From positions 26,452,164 through 26,516,163 of the forward strand of contig OZ026524.1 in the NCBI GenBank assembly GCA_964019695.1: a stretch of 64,000 nt of DNA, written 5' to 3'. The translations under genes were made by a program, and so were the position numbers. Below the pieces are notes generated by a model. That model ran no database searches and was not told where the DNA came from. It was given only the letters and a program-made list of their open reading frames with translations. The DNA comes from Loripinus fragilis. Lineage: Eukaryota; Mollusca; Bivalvia; Lucinida; Lucinidae. The stretch's first letter is position 1; each line of letters opens with the position of its first letter. Positions 1 through 11,747 of the stretch are shown piece after piece.

Positions 1-500
1 CTTGAGTCTTGACCAATTTATCTAACAATCTATTGGGTAATTTAGAAATATGTGGCCATTTCATTGGACAGAATACTCATACTCAAATTGAAATTATACT
101 ATTTGGGTGTCTGGAATACTCACTGTTGTGTTTGATCGATTACTATCATCTATATAAACAATCTTCGCAATTTGTAACACCAGAAGCAAATACAAGCTGG
201 TATGGACTCCATGCATAGCAACAACATGTGCTTTTAATCGTAGACCTTCGTAAGAACGGAGACATGCGAAAACACAGTCGATTTCAAAACACATTGAGCA
301 CAATATTATCGCTGTGACATCATAACATTTTTTATACAGAATCTTCACATTGCTAAGCAAGTATTTTTATCAAACTTATATCTCTTGCTTATTCAAATGC
401 ACTTTATATGCGATATTTTCTGTCAATAAGAAATAAACCAAATATGACTAAATGGGTTATGAATTTAATAAAAACACATGATTATATAAGAAATAATTTC
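1..500. other. unassigned AT-rich sequence
   Basis: No repeat family or coding signal recognised. The short open frames here look like chance. Confidence 0.5.
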
Positions 501-590
501 GGGGAAGCGCAATGGCTCAGCGCTAGATTGCTTAGCTCGATATAAACAGGTTGCAGGTTCGAGCCCCACAGGCAGCACTGGGTTGTTTCA
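501..590 (+). mobile_element. tRNA-derived SINE head (truncated)
   Basis: Box A-like TGGCTCAGCGCTAGA and box B GGTTCGAGCCC have the spacing of an internal pol III promoter. The tRNA-like part runs straight into a MITE-A fragment at 591, so the SINE tail is missing or replaced. It is not a foldable functional tRNA by eye. Confidence 0.55.
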
Positions 591-745
591 GAGCCTTTGC
601 TAGTCGCTTGAATATTCTGTGAATGTTGATCTACTGACCGAACATCATTTGGAGTTTCTAAGCTTAAAAGGAGGCTGCACAGGCTCGTCTGAGTCTACAC
701 TTGTCAAAATACCACATGGTTTGAAATCACATGTCACGGCTCATA
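591..745 (+). mobile_element. MITE-A, partial copy
   Basis: Matches the right two thirds of the 237-bp element best seen at 39230-39466. It shares the run from GAGCCTTTGCTAGTCGCTTG through CTTAAAAGGAGGCTGC to a degraded right terminus near CACGGCTCAT. The left terminal inverted repeat is absent. Just downstream (770-825) is a short run of CAGCAGACGACAGACGACAG-type repeats. Confidence 0.7.
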
Positions 746-881
746 TATTGCTTCTCACAGAAACGCAAAGGACATCAGCAGACGACAGACGACAGACGAT
801 GTCAGCAGACAGTTTTTCAGCTGCAATTTCGGCTGATAGTTGAAGTGCTTAAATGATGATCACTCGTTTTTGTTTTGTTGG

Positions 882-1095
882 CGAGTGCATGAGATTTACA
901 ACAATGTGGTATGTGCGTCCAACATACGCTCAGTCTTATCAGAGCCTTTGCTCGTCGCTTGAATATTCTATGAATGTTGAGCTACTGACTGAACATCTTT
1001 TGGAGGCTCTAAGCTTAACAGCAGGCTGCACATGCTCGTCTGAGTCTACACTTTTCAAAATGCCACATTGTTGGAAATCACATGACACGGCTCAT
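882..1095 (+). mobile_element. MITE-A, diverged copy
   Basis: Starts GAGTGCATGAGATTTACAAC and ends CACATTGTTGGAAATCACAT followed by GACACGGCTC, so both terminal inverted repeats remain. The internal sequence follows the same order as the copy at 39230. It is slightly shorter than 237 bp because the central GCGCATGCGC palindrome region is reduced. Confidence 0.75.
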
Positions 1096-1690
1096 GTATA
1101 CCTTAGAATATTTTCTCGTTAAGTTTCTTTGTTCTTTGATATGATCGTTTTTGTAGAAGCAACTTCCTATATAGGATATAGACCGCAACGATGAAGTAAA
1201 ATCGACCTTTCTGCCTGTGTAAATCATCTACAAACATGGAATCCAACCTTAAGTCTTGGCGAGCAGTGACTGCTTTTGTACGAGCGTGAAGGCTGGGCAA
1301 ATGCTCAACGTTTTCCATGCTTTTCAAGGTGTTTTGATAAATTAGAAAGCTCCCATCTTCCTTGCTAAGTTCAATGATAACATACTCCAGTAATTTAATG
1401 CCTTATATGTTTCAAGGATACTAAGTATATTATTTTCTTTAATATATCTGATATAAAGAGGGATTTCCCTATTATTTCCCTGTTATGAATTATTGCTCCT
1501 TAAATTGACATGTTGATGTTGATGTTTTACGTCAATCACCTTGCAGATATTGTAGCCTATAGATAAGTTAAAAGTGACGTATAAGAGCGTACTAACACTC
1601 GAAGGTAAAACAGGTTATACCGTTATTAACGGTAAAAAAATTACATTAATACCTGACAAAGGTTTTCAAAATACGGAAATATTATACCAA
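1096..1690. other. unassigned sequence
   Basis: No recognised repeat, exon or RNA gene. Confidence 0.5.
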
Positions 1691-1796
1691 GCCGTCATAG
1701 CTCAGTTGGTTGAGCCGAGGCAAATATATGTATCTATATCTATTTACGAGCGATTTAAAACGGGGGAGGGTTCGAATCCCACACCATTTTTTTTTC
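1691..1796 (+). mobile_element. tRNA-like pol III unit (SINE head)
   Basis: TAGCTCAGTTGGT (box A) and GGTTCGAATCCC (box B) are near-canonical, followed by a nine-T run that would stop pol III. The boxes are about 55 bases apart because of an AT-rich insert where the anticodon arm should be. This favours a tRNA-derived repeat or pseudogene over a working tRNA. Confidence 0.55.
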
Positions 1797-2240
1797 ATGA
1801 AGGAGATATTTTTAAACATCATTGTTGCTTAAACAAGACTTTTTTTTTATCATATTTTTGTTATATTTTAAATGTTTTTTTTCTATAGTATTTTTTGAGT
1901 GTTTTTTGTGTGTGTTTTTTGTGATTTTTTTTTTCTAGTTTTTTTTTACATTCTTCGCATATTCATTTCATTACAATACAATACAAAACAATACAAAAGA
2001 GGTCAGCACAAACATTCTTCTTCCGCTGATTCTGTGTCGGGATAGTCTGAGCACATAGAGATTTATGAAGACAAATTGTGCCAATTAGAAGATAGGATTC
2101 TCTCCAGTCATATAGCAAAGTGTTATATTTATAAAGTATTCCTTCTTTCCGCTTTTCGTTTTCTGTCATATCCGATAAAAATAATAAAGGTCATCATTCA
2201 CAAACATAAAATATAAAAAAGCAAAGATAAAAAAAAAAAT
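1797..2240. other. T-rich spacer between convergent tRNA-like units
   Basis: T-rich low-complexity tract to about 1960, then ATACAATACAAAACAATACA-type sequence and unassigned DNA. It lies between a + strand and a - strand tRNA-like unit. Confidence 0.5.
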
Positions 2241-2320
2241 GCCATGATTGGGTTTCGAACCTTCAATTGCAAAACTTCGGGACAGAGGTCTACGATCTTA
2301 CCACCGCGCCAGCCCAACTG
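2241..2320 (-). mobile_element. tRNA-like pol III unit (SINE head)
   Basis: On the minus strand, box A-like TGGCGCGGTGGTAAGA and box B GGTTCGAAACC are correctly ordered, with an A/T-rich flank on the 3' side. Acceptor-stem pairing is poor, so it is called a SINE head or tRNA pseudogene. Confidence 0.55.
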
Positions 2321-2679
2321 TGACAAATATTAATGATAAAAGAATATAATGTACAAAGTTAGCGAAACCGTTTTACCTATTTACATCAATGGACAATGTC
2401 CAATTATCAAAACATGCTCTGACGTCACTTTGAACTTATCTAGTAAGGACAGTACATACTGTTGCAATAAAGTATTGTTTTATTTGCAGGTCTCTACGTG
2501 TGATAATCCACTCGCCAATGTGCGTGGATTATCTTCAAATACAGACGCACAAACCATACAATCACTTAAGCTTACATGATATTAGGTACCCATACTTCAT
2601 CAGAAATAGTCAAGCTTCTAGCTAGTCTCTGCAGCTGAGTGTGTTACTGCATAAAAACCAGAAGGGCCAATAGTCCAAA
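2321..2679. other. unassigned sequence
   Basis: Nothing recognised. Confidence 0.5.
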
Positions 2680-2916
2680 GAGCCGTGACATGTGATTTTC
2701 GATAATGTTGCATTTTGACAAGTGTAGATCAGACGAGCCTGTACAGTCTCCTTTTAAGATTAGAATCTTCAAATAAGGTTCAGTCAGCAGCTTAACACTC
2801 ATAGAATATTCAAGCGACCAGCAAAGGCTCTGATCAGTCTGCGCGTATGCGCAGGCTGCTCTGAGGCTTTGCTGGTGTAGACCTACCACATTGTTGGAAA
2901 TCTCATGCACTGGCTC
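2680..2916 (-). mobile_element. MITE-A, full-length copy
   Basis: Runs from GAGCCGTGACATGTGATTTT to CTCATGCACTGGCTC in reverse orientation. It is 237 bp, the same length as the copies at 39230 and 54606. The inner palindrome TGCGCGTATGCGCA and the AGCAAAGGCTCTGATCAG block are intact. The left inverted repeat is the more diverged one. Confidence 0.85.
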
Positions 2917-3000
2917 AATTTTTTTTCCCTTGAGCACCAATAATACTGTATTACATACAAAATGGTAAAGACAGACTGTGATTGGCAACATCAGATGGAG

Positions 3001-3170
3001 ATACGGTAAAACCTATGTAAAACGGCCACTCAAAAATAGATGGAACAAGGGTCCGAATGACAAATGGTAGCATTATGCAGTATATTTGATCTGCATTAAG
3101 CGATAATTGCATGGAAAACCAATTTTCAGCCTTTTTTGAGAGTGGCTGTTCTACACATGTTTTAAGTATA
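3001..3170. mobile_element. degraded Tc1-like MITE (TACAGTAAAACCTG family)
   Basis: Left end TACGGTAAAACCTATGTAAA then ACGGCCACTCAAAAATAGA. The right part has TTTTTTGAGAGTGGCTGTTC. These are decayed forms of the inverted repeats seen cleanly at 38274-38493 and 60830-61035. Confidence 0.65.
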
Positions 3171-3456
3171 AGATACAAGTTGGCATGTGCGAATAGTAAA
3201 GATTCAAATCAGTCTGCTCATCTGCACAGTCAGATCAGGTTCTTATTTTATCCGCCTGGACCCTTGGCCACCCATGGAGCGCCCATCGAAGGCTCTGATC
3301 AGACTGTCATGGCGTATCCGGGCAGTATGATCTGAACATTCAATGGGCACTCTAGACTGGCATCAGTCCACTAAATGTATATAATTACATTAATATTTAT
3401 ATTTAACTATGGAAAAAATCATCCTATAAAAAATCTATCCTCTCTGATAGTCTAAT
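3171..3456. other. unassigned sequence
   Basis: Contains scraps of the CTGATCAGACTG palindromic text shared by many repeats in the window, but no bounded element. Confidence 0.4.
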
Positions 3457-3459
3457 TTA

Positions 3460-6400
3460 TAGTAGAGGAGCCAAGGTTCAAAAATGTCAAAAATAAGCAT
3501 TTAGGTATGTCCCCTTTTTAGCAGAATTTTCACTTGTTTTATCCTTTAGTACATAGTATAGGCAGTATGAAACCAGATATTGCACTCAATTTAAGTCTTG
3601 CAAACATACCTGTAACAGTGTGTTTAATACGTTACCCCTCATTTTTTAAAAAACAAAAATATGTAATTAAGTCTATTTAGGTAGAAGTTAAAATATTCAA
3701 ACGAACAAAACATTATGCAATCTGCAAGAACATGCTATTCTCTACACATATTGATGTTTTTAATAGTTGTTTGGGTCCATTGTAATGTCATTTACGTTAC
3801 ATTTTCAACTATACCCTTAAAATTATTGATATTTTGTTTATAAAGTTTCATTTGACAAAATTTTCAATATGTGTTCAACTTCAGGATAGCATGTATTTTG
3901 AAGAGCGTTAACTGACCATTTCAAAACTGCAAACAGATACGGTCTAACATAAATACTTTGTCAGTTATAAGCTGTTTAGTTAGATTACCATAGATAAAAC
4001 TCTATAAGTTAAGAACCTCTTATGTTTGAAAATAAGCTTGCAATTTTTTTTGTGTTAGCTTTTAAACACCTTATGATAATTGTTTTGATATCACCGACTT
4101 TAGAGTAATAATTAACAACATTTCTGAGGTAAAATATCATTTTGTGGTGCGATTTTCAATATGTAACGTATAAACAAAGTTGAAGACAAACACACATTGC
4201 TTAATACCTTAAATTATATATCACTGGAAGGGTTATTTCATTAAAAGGGGGAGGGGCTGTGTTTGATAGGCATAAAAGAGCATTTGTTCCAAAAGAAGAA
4301 GTTACCAGTACTAATTAGGAGACTGTGTATATGGTTATATTTTTTTTCTTTTAAAAATGGTATACTTCTTGACTTTAAAACAAAACACATTGTTTGCTAA
4401 TTTTCTATGTTATGTTATGCAATTTATAAACTTATAGAAAGATAAGTCTAATGCAACATCTGAATTAGGATACATTCCCTTAAGCTTGTTCAGTCAAATT
4501 TGCAAAAGTAACATATATAACTGTAAATAAACGAAATATATATCATGATTATATACTTGTCTCAACCGATTTCCATATACAACTGAGCCTGAAAACCTAA
4601 AACAAATTTAGATATTTTCTCTTAATGAACAAAACAATCTAATAAGCTATTCAGAAGCAGCCAAAGCCTTGTGTCGAGCCTGTTTATACTCATCACAATA
4701 TATAAGATAGTAAATAACATATCTGTTCTATCAAATCAGCTGCATTTATGATAAAATATCTAAGAATTTCTGAAATGATGTGTTGATGTTGGAAACTTTG
4801 TTTGTTGTTGTTCCTATTGGTTGTGGATGTTTTGTATCTGACCTTTGTTTTCTAATTTGTTTCTAGTTCAGCAATCATCTTGACAAGGAAGAGAGCTGGT
4901 TGCTTCACTTTAATTATATTGTAGATATCTGTGTTCCGTGTTCCTTCCTTAAGGTGCAGTTGGTCAGTCAGGAGTCTGTGTTTGTGACATTTCCTAGTCA
5001 TGCTCACTTATAGAAAGAAGACGTTTGCTGGCAATCTAGACAGCATCACTCTTATAAAATATAATGTTGTTTACGTTACATTAACTTTAAGGAAACATAA
5101 GTGTTTGTTATCATTTATTCTTTAAGAGAGTGGCTCTGTTATGCAAATTGTTTAAGCCACATCTTTTTATGCATATATCAAAACTCAGAAGGTGACTTTG
5201 GAATTTATTCTAGCTATGAACTTTAATTTCAGCACATTTTTAACATGAATGACACTGATAGTCCTTTTAACTTAACACTACTTATCATTTGTCAAAGCAA
5301 TGCAAACTTTAAAACAGAATGGGTTATTCAAAATGAATTATTGCCGTTGAAATTGGGGAAATCATCCATAAGGATGGGTTTTACATGGCAAGGCAGTGAT
5401 CATATCAAAGAAATCTAGATTTCTTCAGTTGTAATTTATGATACCTAATTTAATTTATAAAATTTCAACAGAGAGAAAATGTTTAAGTCAAATTTTACTA
5501 GGACGCATTAAAATTACCATTTAAAAGATTATTTACGTTGATCAGAATGTTGATAGGAATAGCAATATCGTAAAGTAAAAATAGCAGTCATAAGATCAAA
5601 CTTAGTTTTAGCAATTAGTGCTAATATGGCTGATGTTAAGTTCTATCATAATACCATAGCACATGTCATTGGACCCCATTTTAAACAAACTGTTGCAGGA
5701 ATCCTGTCAGTTGATTCCTTTTATGTGCGTTAAATATAAGATGAGTTGCAAACACATCAGGGTATAGAGACAAAACGGCATATATTGAATTATCTACTGT
5801 GCTAATAAAATAATAATTATATTGACAATAGAGAAGGCAAAATAGTTAGTATCATTACTTACACAAATAATAAATTTACATGTTATGCTAAGAAAGTATG
5901 CATAAACTAAACAAATAGTATGTATGCATGTTTAATATGTCTGTCGCTCTTTTTTTATCAATCGTCTGCATAAGAAATTGTATTTCTTTTGATTTGTAAA
6001 AGTATCATGATACATCTCAGATAGTGATAACATTGTCTCTAATGCAAATTACACTATATGTAAGTATGATACAGCATATATTATCTGAAAGTGTTCTTTG
6101 AAAGTAGCATAAGTATTGTTTTTGTTTCTATTACATGAACTATCAATATACCAAATATATAACATCGTTTAAGAAGTTGGTAAATGTTTTATGGGTATTA
6201 ACTTGTTAGTTTTAAGGACTGAATGACGGTTGTTATGCTTACTTGTTGTGAGTGTAAACAATTAATAGTGTCCTGCTGAATTAAAACAAACATTAAAGCA
6301 GATTCTATCACGTATTTTGATAAGCTATATAGCTAAAAAGCAAACGTCTGCAAACATTCTGGAATATATGATCAATCAAGTCCTATTCTAGAAAGTTGTT

Positions 6401-8044
6401 TGCTCAAGGTCCTGATTATTGAAGTCTAATCATTTAGAAATATCTACAATACTAACAATGCAGGGGAACGTTTCCAACTTTTTAAAAGACATGTGTCTGT
6501 TTCTAAAGTATTAAAATGGTAATTTAGAATAAATGCTGTCCTGTTTCATTGCTTCACAAACGTGTAGAACCAGGAGACACAATGATTAAAGTTATGATCT
6601 TTATATTTTGTTATATACGTTACCAACATATATAATGCTCTTTTTCTAAAACGGACACGATGTAGATACTAAAATATTATAACCCCAAGGATAGCTAAGG
6701 AGGGTGCTAAATCAGAGACAGAAATCATCACGATTTCCACTAACTTCAGTTTTGTTTCATATGACACCGATGAAAGTAATAGTAATGTTTCACTTCTTGA
6801 TTTGGACTTATGCTCGGAATATCTTACATTTTTAGAGTTTTAAAATGCCTTATTGTGCCTTATTGTTTTAAATATAGCTGCTGTAACGAATAACTGTTTA
6901 TAAATGCATATATTTGATGGCTTTTACAATGTGTAATGGATCTGACTGTGTAACTGCGTGCTTTTTATTTATTCATTGAGCTGTTGACGGTGAAAGGAAA
7001 TGTCTTGTATATGTCATTTAACGCCATTTAATGCATAAAAAAGAAGCAAATGCATGGTAGTGTCCTAGATTTTAAAGAATCATTTAAGCTTTTTGAAACC
7101 ATTCAGTTATGAATAATAAATAGGTATCAATTATCCTATTTACATGATTCCTAAAACATGCACTTAATGGCAGTTATGTGTTTTATTTTCAAGCTTTTCC
7201 CTTTAAACCAAATATGATTTTGCTGATGGTGCATCTCATTCACATTAGATGTTTAAAAATACAATATTTCCAATCAAATTTTGAGCACTAGGATGGTAGT
7301 CAATTTCATTTTCACCTACTAGCTGTTTGAACGCATATACACATAACATTGCACAAAAATATTGTTTTAAAAGAAAGTAACGTATATAACAGAACTTCTA
7401 GGTGCTTAAACTAATATTATTATTCTGCTATTAAGCTGCATCTAATTAAAATATCAATGAAAACTATATGTAAGAAAACGATGCAAATGATAATAACACT
7501 ATACTAGGAGTTTCCTTATTATCTAATGGTAACGTATTAGACTTGGCTATTGCATGGTAAATGCACATGTTCATCAAAAGCAAACAGACTTTTTTATAAT
7601 ATATAAAGTAGCTTAGAAAATCTTAATGTACAAAAATCTCCCTCCACAAGCCTTTTGGAAGCCCATGGCCAAGTAAACAATAGTAATATATTTGAATGTA
7701 AGTAACGTATATAACAATTACGTAAGCGTTAGTCATTTAAACTTATTGTCAGTTTGGTGCTTTTAATTAAGTTACTGTAAAGCAATATGCAGATAGTAGA
7801 AAATGTGACCTATCTGGTCTAAATAACTTTTCTTTTCAGTAATGAAGCCAATAGCCTACAACATGAAGCCTGCATTAGGGTAGCTATGGGTACCCCATAA
7901 ATAAACATCTTTTGCAAGACTTAAAATTTGTGCAATATCTGTTTTCACACTTCTGAAACACCATACTAACTGAGGATATAGTCTAAAATTCTGCTACTTT
8001 CCGGCCACTTTTTTCCAATTTTTGAATCTCTGGCTCCCCTACTA
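3460..8044. mobile_element. 4.6-kb ORF-poor element with long terminal inverted repeats
   Basis: The left end TAGTAGAGGAGCCAAGG and the right end, which ends CTACTA (minus strand TAGTAGGGGAGCCAGAG), are inverted copies. Similarity continues inward with gaps to about 3606 and back to about 7912, through CAGATATTGCAC and TTAAGTCTTGCAAA. Both ends abut TTA (3457-3459 and 8045-8047), which suggests a 3-bp target duplication. No open frame above about 60 codons occurs inside, so it carries no recognisable transposase and is probably non-autonomous. The interior holds repeated GTTATATACGTTAC-like motifs. Harbinger-type elements use 3-bp TWA targets, but the superfamily is not settled. Confidence 0.7.
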
Positions 8045-8047
8045 TTA

Positions 8048-8429
8048 GTGTCTGATGTCCAAGCGAAGAACTACTCCAAGTAAAGTTTATAAATTGCGTC
8101 TTAGAGAGTGTATCAGTTTTACTACAAAAATGACATGAGAGACTGGGGCCAGTCTATAGGCACTCACGAATGCCAACTTATACCTTTTATTGTACATCTG
8201 TTCATATAGCTTGTAAACACACTTAAAACAGCATTTTCATTCACATAGAAACTGAGGCAAATTTCACAAGTTCTTCAACCAGAATGGGCAACGTCATACA
8301 TTCGTACAATGCAGGAGACTGAGTTATAGAGACATATCATTTATTTATTATAGCACTGCTCACACACATAGCATTGATATGTATCTATGAGCTAGCCATT
8401 TAAGATATCCAAATTATTGACCTGCTACA
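8048..8429. other. unassigned sequence
   Basis: Nothing recognised. Confidence 0.5.
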
Positions 8430-8600
8430 TATATAAAGGGGGTTGCTGGTTCAAACCTCACTGGAGGCACATTGTTGTGTACTTGAGTAAGGATTTTTAT
8501 TGTGTGTTAAGTGCTCGTTCTATCCTGAAACATCCCAAAATGGCTGAAACATCGTTGACGGGAGCACAAAAGAACGTTGGATTGGGGGCTATTTAAAGAC
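8430..8600 (+). mobile_element. diverged tRNA-derived SINE
   Basis: Box B-like GGTTCAAACC and the downstream ACTTGAGTAAGGATTTTTAT, TCCTGAAACATCC and GTTGACGGGAGCACAAA blocks follow the tail order of the SINEs at 9042 and 60334. Box A is lost. Confidence 0.5.
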
Positions 8601-9030
8601 ATTAAGGCAAATTGGATTTCTCACCATTAAATATGCATTTTATTTGCAATATCCTATTAACAAGCCATGAATTGGGCTGGACGTTAGGGTACTTGATTTT
8701 GTTGCATGGCAACGACAAAAATGCAGTTCAATTTGATAATTGGCACAGTCAGATCAATGCCTTTGTTATTCGATTTATGAAAAGTATAATATGGATTCCC
8801 TTATTGTTGTGTTTAACTATATACCATCATTTTATATCAGGTTTCCCAAGTATATGATACTTTGCTGCCTAAAGTCGCATTTATATGTTTCTATATAATA
8901 TGTATTGTTTATTAAAGAGCTGATTGGTCTTAAATTATAGAATCTAATAATTCTAATAATCATTTCTGAAGGATTAAAAACAACACTGCTTTAATTTCAT
9001 TGCATGACTTCTTTCATATATTACGGCTTT
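8601..9030. other. unassigned sequence
   Basis: Holds an 81-codon open frame at 8612-8857 without recognisable similarity or splice context. Probably chance. Confidence 0.5.
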
Positions 9031-9041
9031 ACAACATAATG

Positions 9042-9242
9042 GTTGGGAGCAGAGTTGCTCAGTGGTAGAGTGCTTGACTCGAGACCGAAGGGACATGGGT
9101 TCGAGCCGCACCGGCGTCACTGTGTTGTGGTCCTTGAGCAAGTCACATTTATCCTAGCTTAGTACAGGGTTCAACCCAGGAAGACCCGTTCCCATATAAC
9201 TGAAAGATTGTTGATGGGACGTAAAGAATCAAATCAAACAAA
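9042..9242 (+). mobile_element. tRNA-derived SINE with target-site duplication
   Basis: About 200 bp: tRNA-like head with TGGTAGAGTGCTTGACT and box B GGTTCGAGCC, a body with TCCTTGAGCAAGTCACA and GGTTCAACCCAGGAA, and a tail GATGGGACGTAAAGAATC ending in CAAATCAAACAAA. It is flanked by an exact 11-bp duplication ACAACATAATG (9031-9041 and 9243-9253), showing LINE-type insertion. Same family as 60334-60530. Confidence 0.88.
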
Positions 9243-9253
9243 ACAACATAATG

Positions 9254-9765
9254 TTATACCACCGTCTTACCAATCTTGAACACTGATCCAGCAGATAAAA
9301 ATAGTCATGGGGGTTGTCCATCTATATGTGAGATTATTCTCTGGTAAAACTTAATATTCTCCATGTACAGGCGAAATATTCATGGTAAAACTATTGTATA
9401 TTGAATGCATTTTTTTGGTTTAGAACAATGACAGTAAAACATCATTTTCCTGTACTGTACATGTTTCCTGAAATGTGCATGTTTCCAAATGATAAGAGCG
9501 TTTACCTTAACATTTTCTCAACCAAACCATGTGTTTTGGTAATAAGAAACCCACCTTATTGACATGGATTTTCATGAGTCCAGATTAATATATTTTTGCA
9601 GGCAGTTATGTAAGTTTGGACAATGTATTATTATATGGCGTCGCTTCTGAGAGTTCTATAACGTCATGCATTAAATTTGATACACCACTAGTGGTTTACA
9701 ACTTTTTTGGTATTGTAATGTAATGATTATCATAACAATGTCGTGTATATGGCAGAATGTTGACG
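9254..9765. other. unassigned; one shared fragment
   Basis: Mostly unassigned. Around 9640-9705, GGCGTCGCTTCTGAGAGTTC and CACTAGTGGTTTACA echo the segment beside the hairpins at 34.3 kb and 56.9 kb. Confidence 0.4.
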
Positions 9766-9767
9766 AC

Positions 9768-11140
9768 GGTTTGTTGTACCTATTGAATATTGTGCCTTGC
9801 TGTACCTCTTGAATATTGTGCCTTGCTGTACCTCTTGAATAGTGTGTCTTGCTGTACCTCTTGAATATTGTGCCTTGCTGTACCTCTTGAATATTGTGCC
9901 TTACTGCACCTCTTGAATAGTGTGCCTTACTGTACCTCTTGAATAGTGTGTCTTGCTGTACCTCTTGAATAGTGTGCTATGCTGTACTTCTTGAATAGTG
10001 TGCCTTTCTGTACCTCTTGAATAGTGTGCCTTGCTGTACCTCTTGAATATTGTGCCTTGTTGTACCTCTTGAATATTGTGCCTTGCTGTACCTCTTGAAT
10101 AGTGTGCTATGCTGTACCTCTTGAATATTGTGCCTTGCTGTACCTCTTGAATAGTGTGCTATGCTGTACCTCTTGAATAATGTGCCTTGCTGTACCTCTT
10201 GAATATTGTGCCTTGTTGTACCTCTTGAATATTGTGCCTTGCTGTACCTCTTGAATAGTGTGCCTTGCTGTACTTCTTGAATAGTGTGCCTTGCTGTACT
10301 TCTTGAATATTGTGCCTTGCTGTACCTCTTGAATATTGTGCCTTGCTGTACCTCTTGAATATTGTGCCTTGTTGTACCTCTTGAATATTGTGCCTTGCTG
10401 TACCTCTTGAATAGTGTGATATGCTGTACCTCTTGAATAGTGTGCTATGCTGTACCTCTTGAATAATGTGCCTTGCTGTACTTCTTGAATAGTGTGCCTT
10501 TCTGTACCTCTTGAATATTGTGCCTTGCTGTACCTCTTGAATATTGTGCCTTGCTGTACCTCTTGAATAGTGTGCCTTGCTGTACCTCTTGAATAGTGTG
10601 CCTTGCTGTACCTCTTGAATAGTGTGCCTTGCTGTACCTCTTGAATAGTGTGCTATGCTGTACCTCTTGAATATTGTGCCTTGCTGTACCTCTTGAATAT
10701 TGTGCCTTGCTGTACCTCTTGAATATTGTGCCTTGCTGTACCTCTTGAATATTGTGCCTTGCTGTACCTCTTGAATAGTGTGTCTTGCTGTACCTCTTGA
10801 ATATTGTGCCTTGCTGTACCTCTTGAATAGTGTGCTATGCTGTACCTCTTGAATATTGTGCCTTGCTGTACCTCTTGAATAGTGTGTCTTGCTGTACCTC
10901 TTGAATATTGTGCCTTGCTGTACCTCTTGAATATTGTGCCTTGCTGTACCTCTTGAATAGTGTGCCTTGCTGTACCTCTTGAATATTGTGCCTTGCTGTA
11001 CCATTTGAATAGTGTCCCTAATATTTTGCCTTGCTGTATCTCTTGAATAGTGTGCCTTGCTGTACCCTTTGAATATTGTGCCTTGCTGTACCTCTTGAAT
11101 AGTGTACCTTTCTGTACCCTATTGAATAGTGGTCCTTGCT
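9768..11140. repeat. 26-bp minisatellite, about 50 copies
   Basis: Unit CCTTGCTGTACCTCTTGA plus ATATTGTG, 26 bp. Variants AATAGTGTG, GTGCTATG and GTGTCTTG recur in clusters. Units decay after 11000, where ATTTGAATAG and CCCTATTGAATAG appear. The minus strand of the unit has no stop in any frame. Since 26 is not a multiple of 3, one 281-codon frame (10159-11004) therefore reads through with a 26-residue protein period. This is a consequence of the repeat and not evidence of a gene. Confidence 0.95.
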
Positions 11141-11674
11141 ATTTGTAGTTACTGACTTTGCATGACTGAATAGTTGTGAATGGGAAGTACAGCATCATCT
11201 CAAATAAACGTAGTGAGATGAAAGGCTCTTTATGCAGTGCTACTATCTTGTTTCATTTTTACTGCAACAATAAATTGGCTCCTTGCAAGCATGACATTTT
11301 GCTTGTCTAGACGTACAAATATGCAAGTTGAAATAAAAAAAGTCAGTTATCATTAATGTGAAAGATTTACCACATTTGAACTAATTTGCCATGCACGCTT
11401 ATGTTTATATATAATAGTAACAGTACAGCTCTGCAAGTAGCTTTATCACTGTGTATAAAGAACATTTGGGCCAACACATTTTGGCATGTGCCACATCAAT
11501 CGAAACTGCCCCGGCCAACTCCGCAAAATTCTGTGGAATAAGACCAAGGATGTACATCGAGGATCTACTTTGATAACACGGGTGGTAACGTGAGACGTTA
11601 TATAACGTGACCCTGACGTCACAGAAACCATGTTAAGACAATAACAAGTGTGATTGCAGCAAAACAAACGGCTT
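11141..11674. other. unassigned sequence
   Basis: Nothing recognised. A 73-codon minus-strand frame (11446-11667) has no splice or start context. Confidence 0.45.
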
Positions 11675-11747
11675 AAATGAAGTTGATGTTTTTTTAATAA
11701 AATATCGCTGTAGCGATATTTTATTAAAAAAACATAACTTCATTTAT
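11675..11747. repeat. long near-perfect hairpin
   Basis: Arms AAATGAAGTTGATGTTTTTT... and ...AACATAACTTCATTT meet at GCGATA/TATCGC with a two-base loop GT near 11711. The inner 22 bp of each arm match perfectly and the outer part has about one single-base difference. Probably a foldback element. Confidence 0.85.

Noticed and set aside
1691..1796. Functional tRNA gene
   Set aside because: The interval between boxes is filled by AT-rich sequence that does not form an anticodon arm.
10159..11004. 281-codon minus-strand open frame
   Set aside because: It is entirely the 26-bp minisatellite read in a stop-free orientation. No splice sites, start context or codon bias independent of the repeat.
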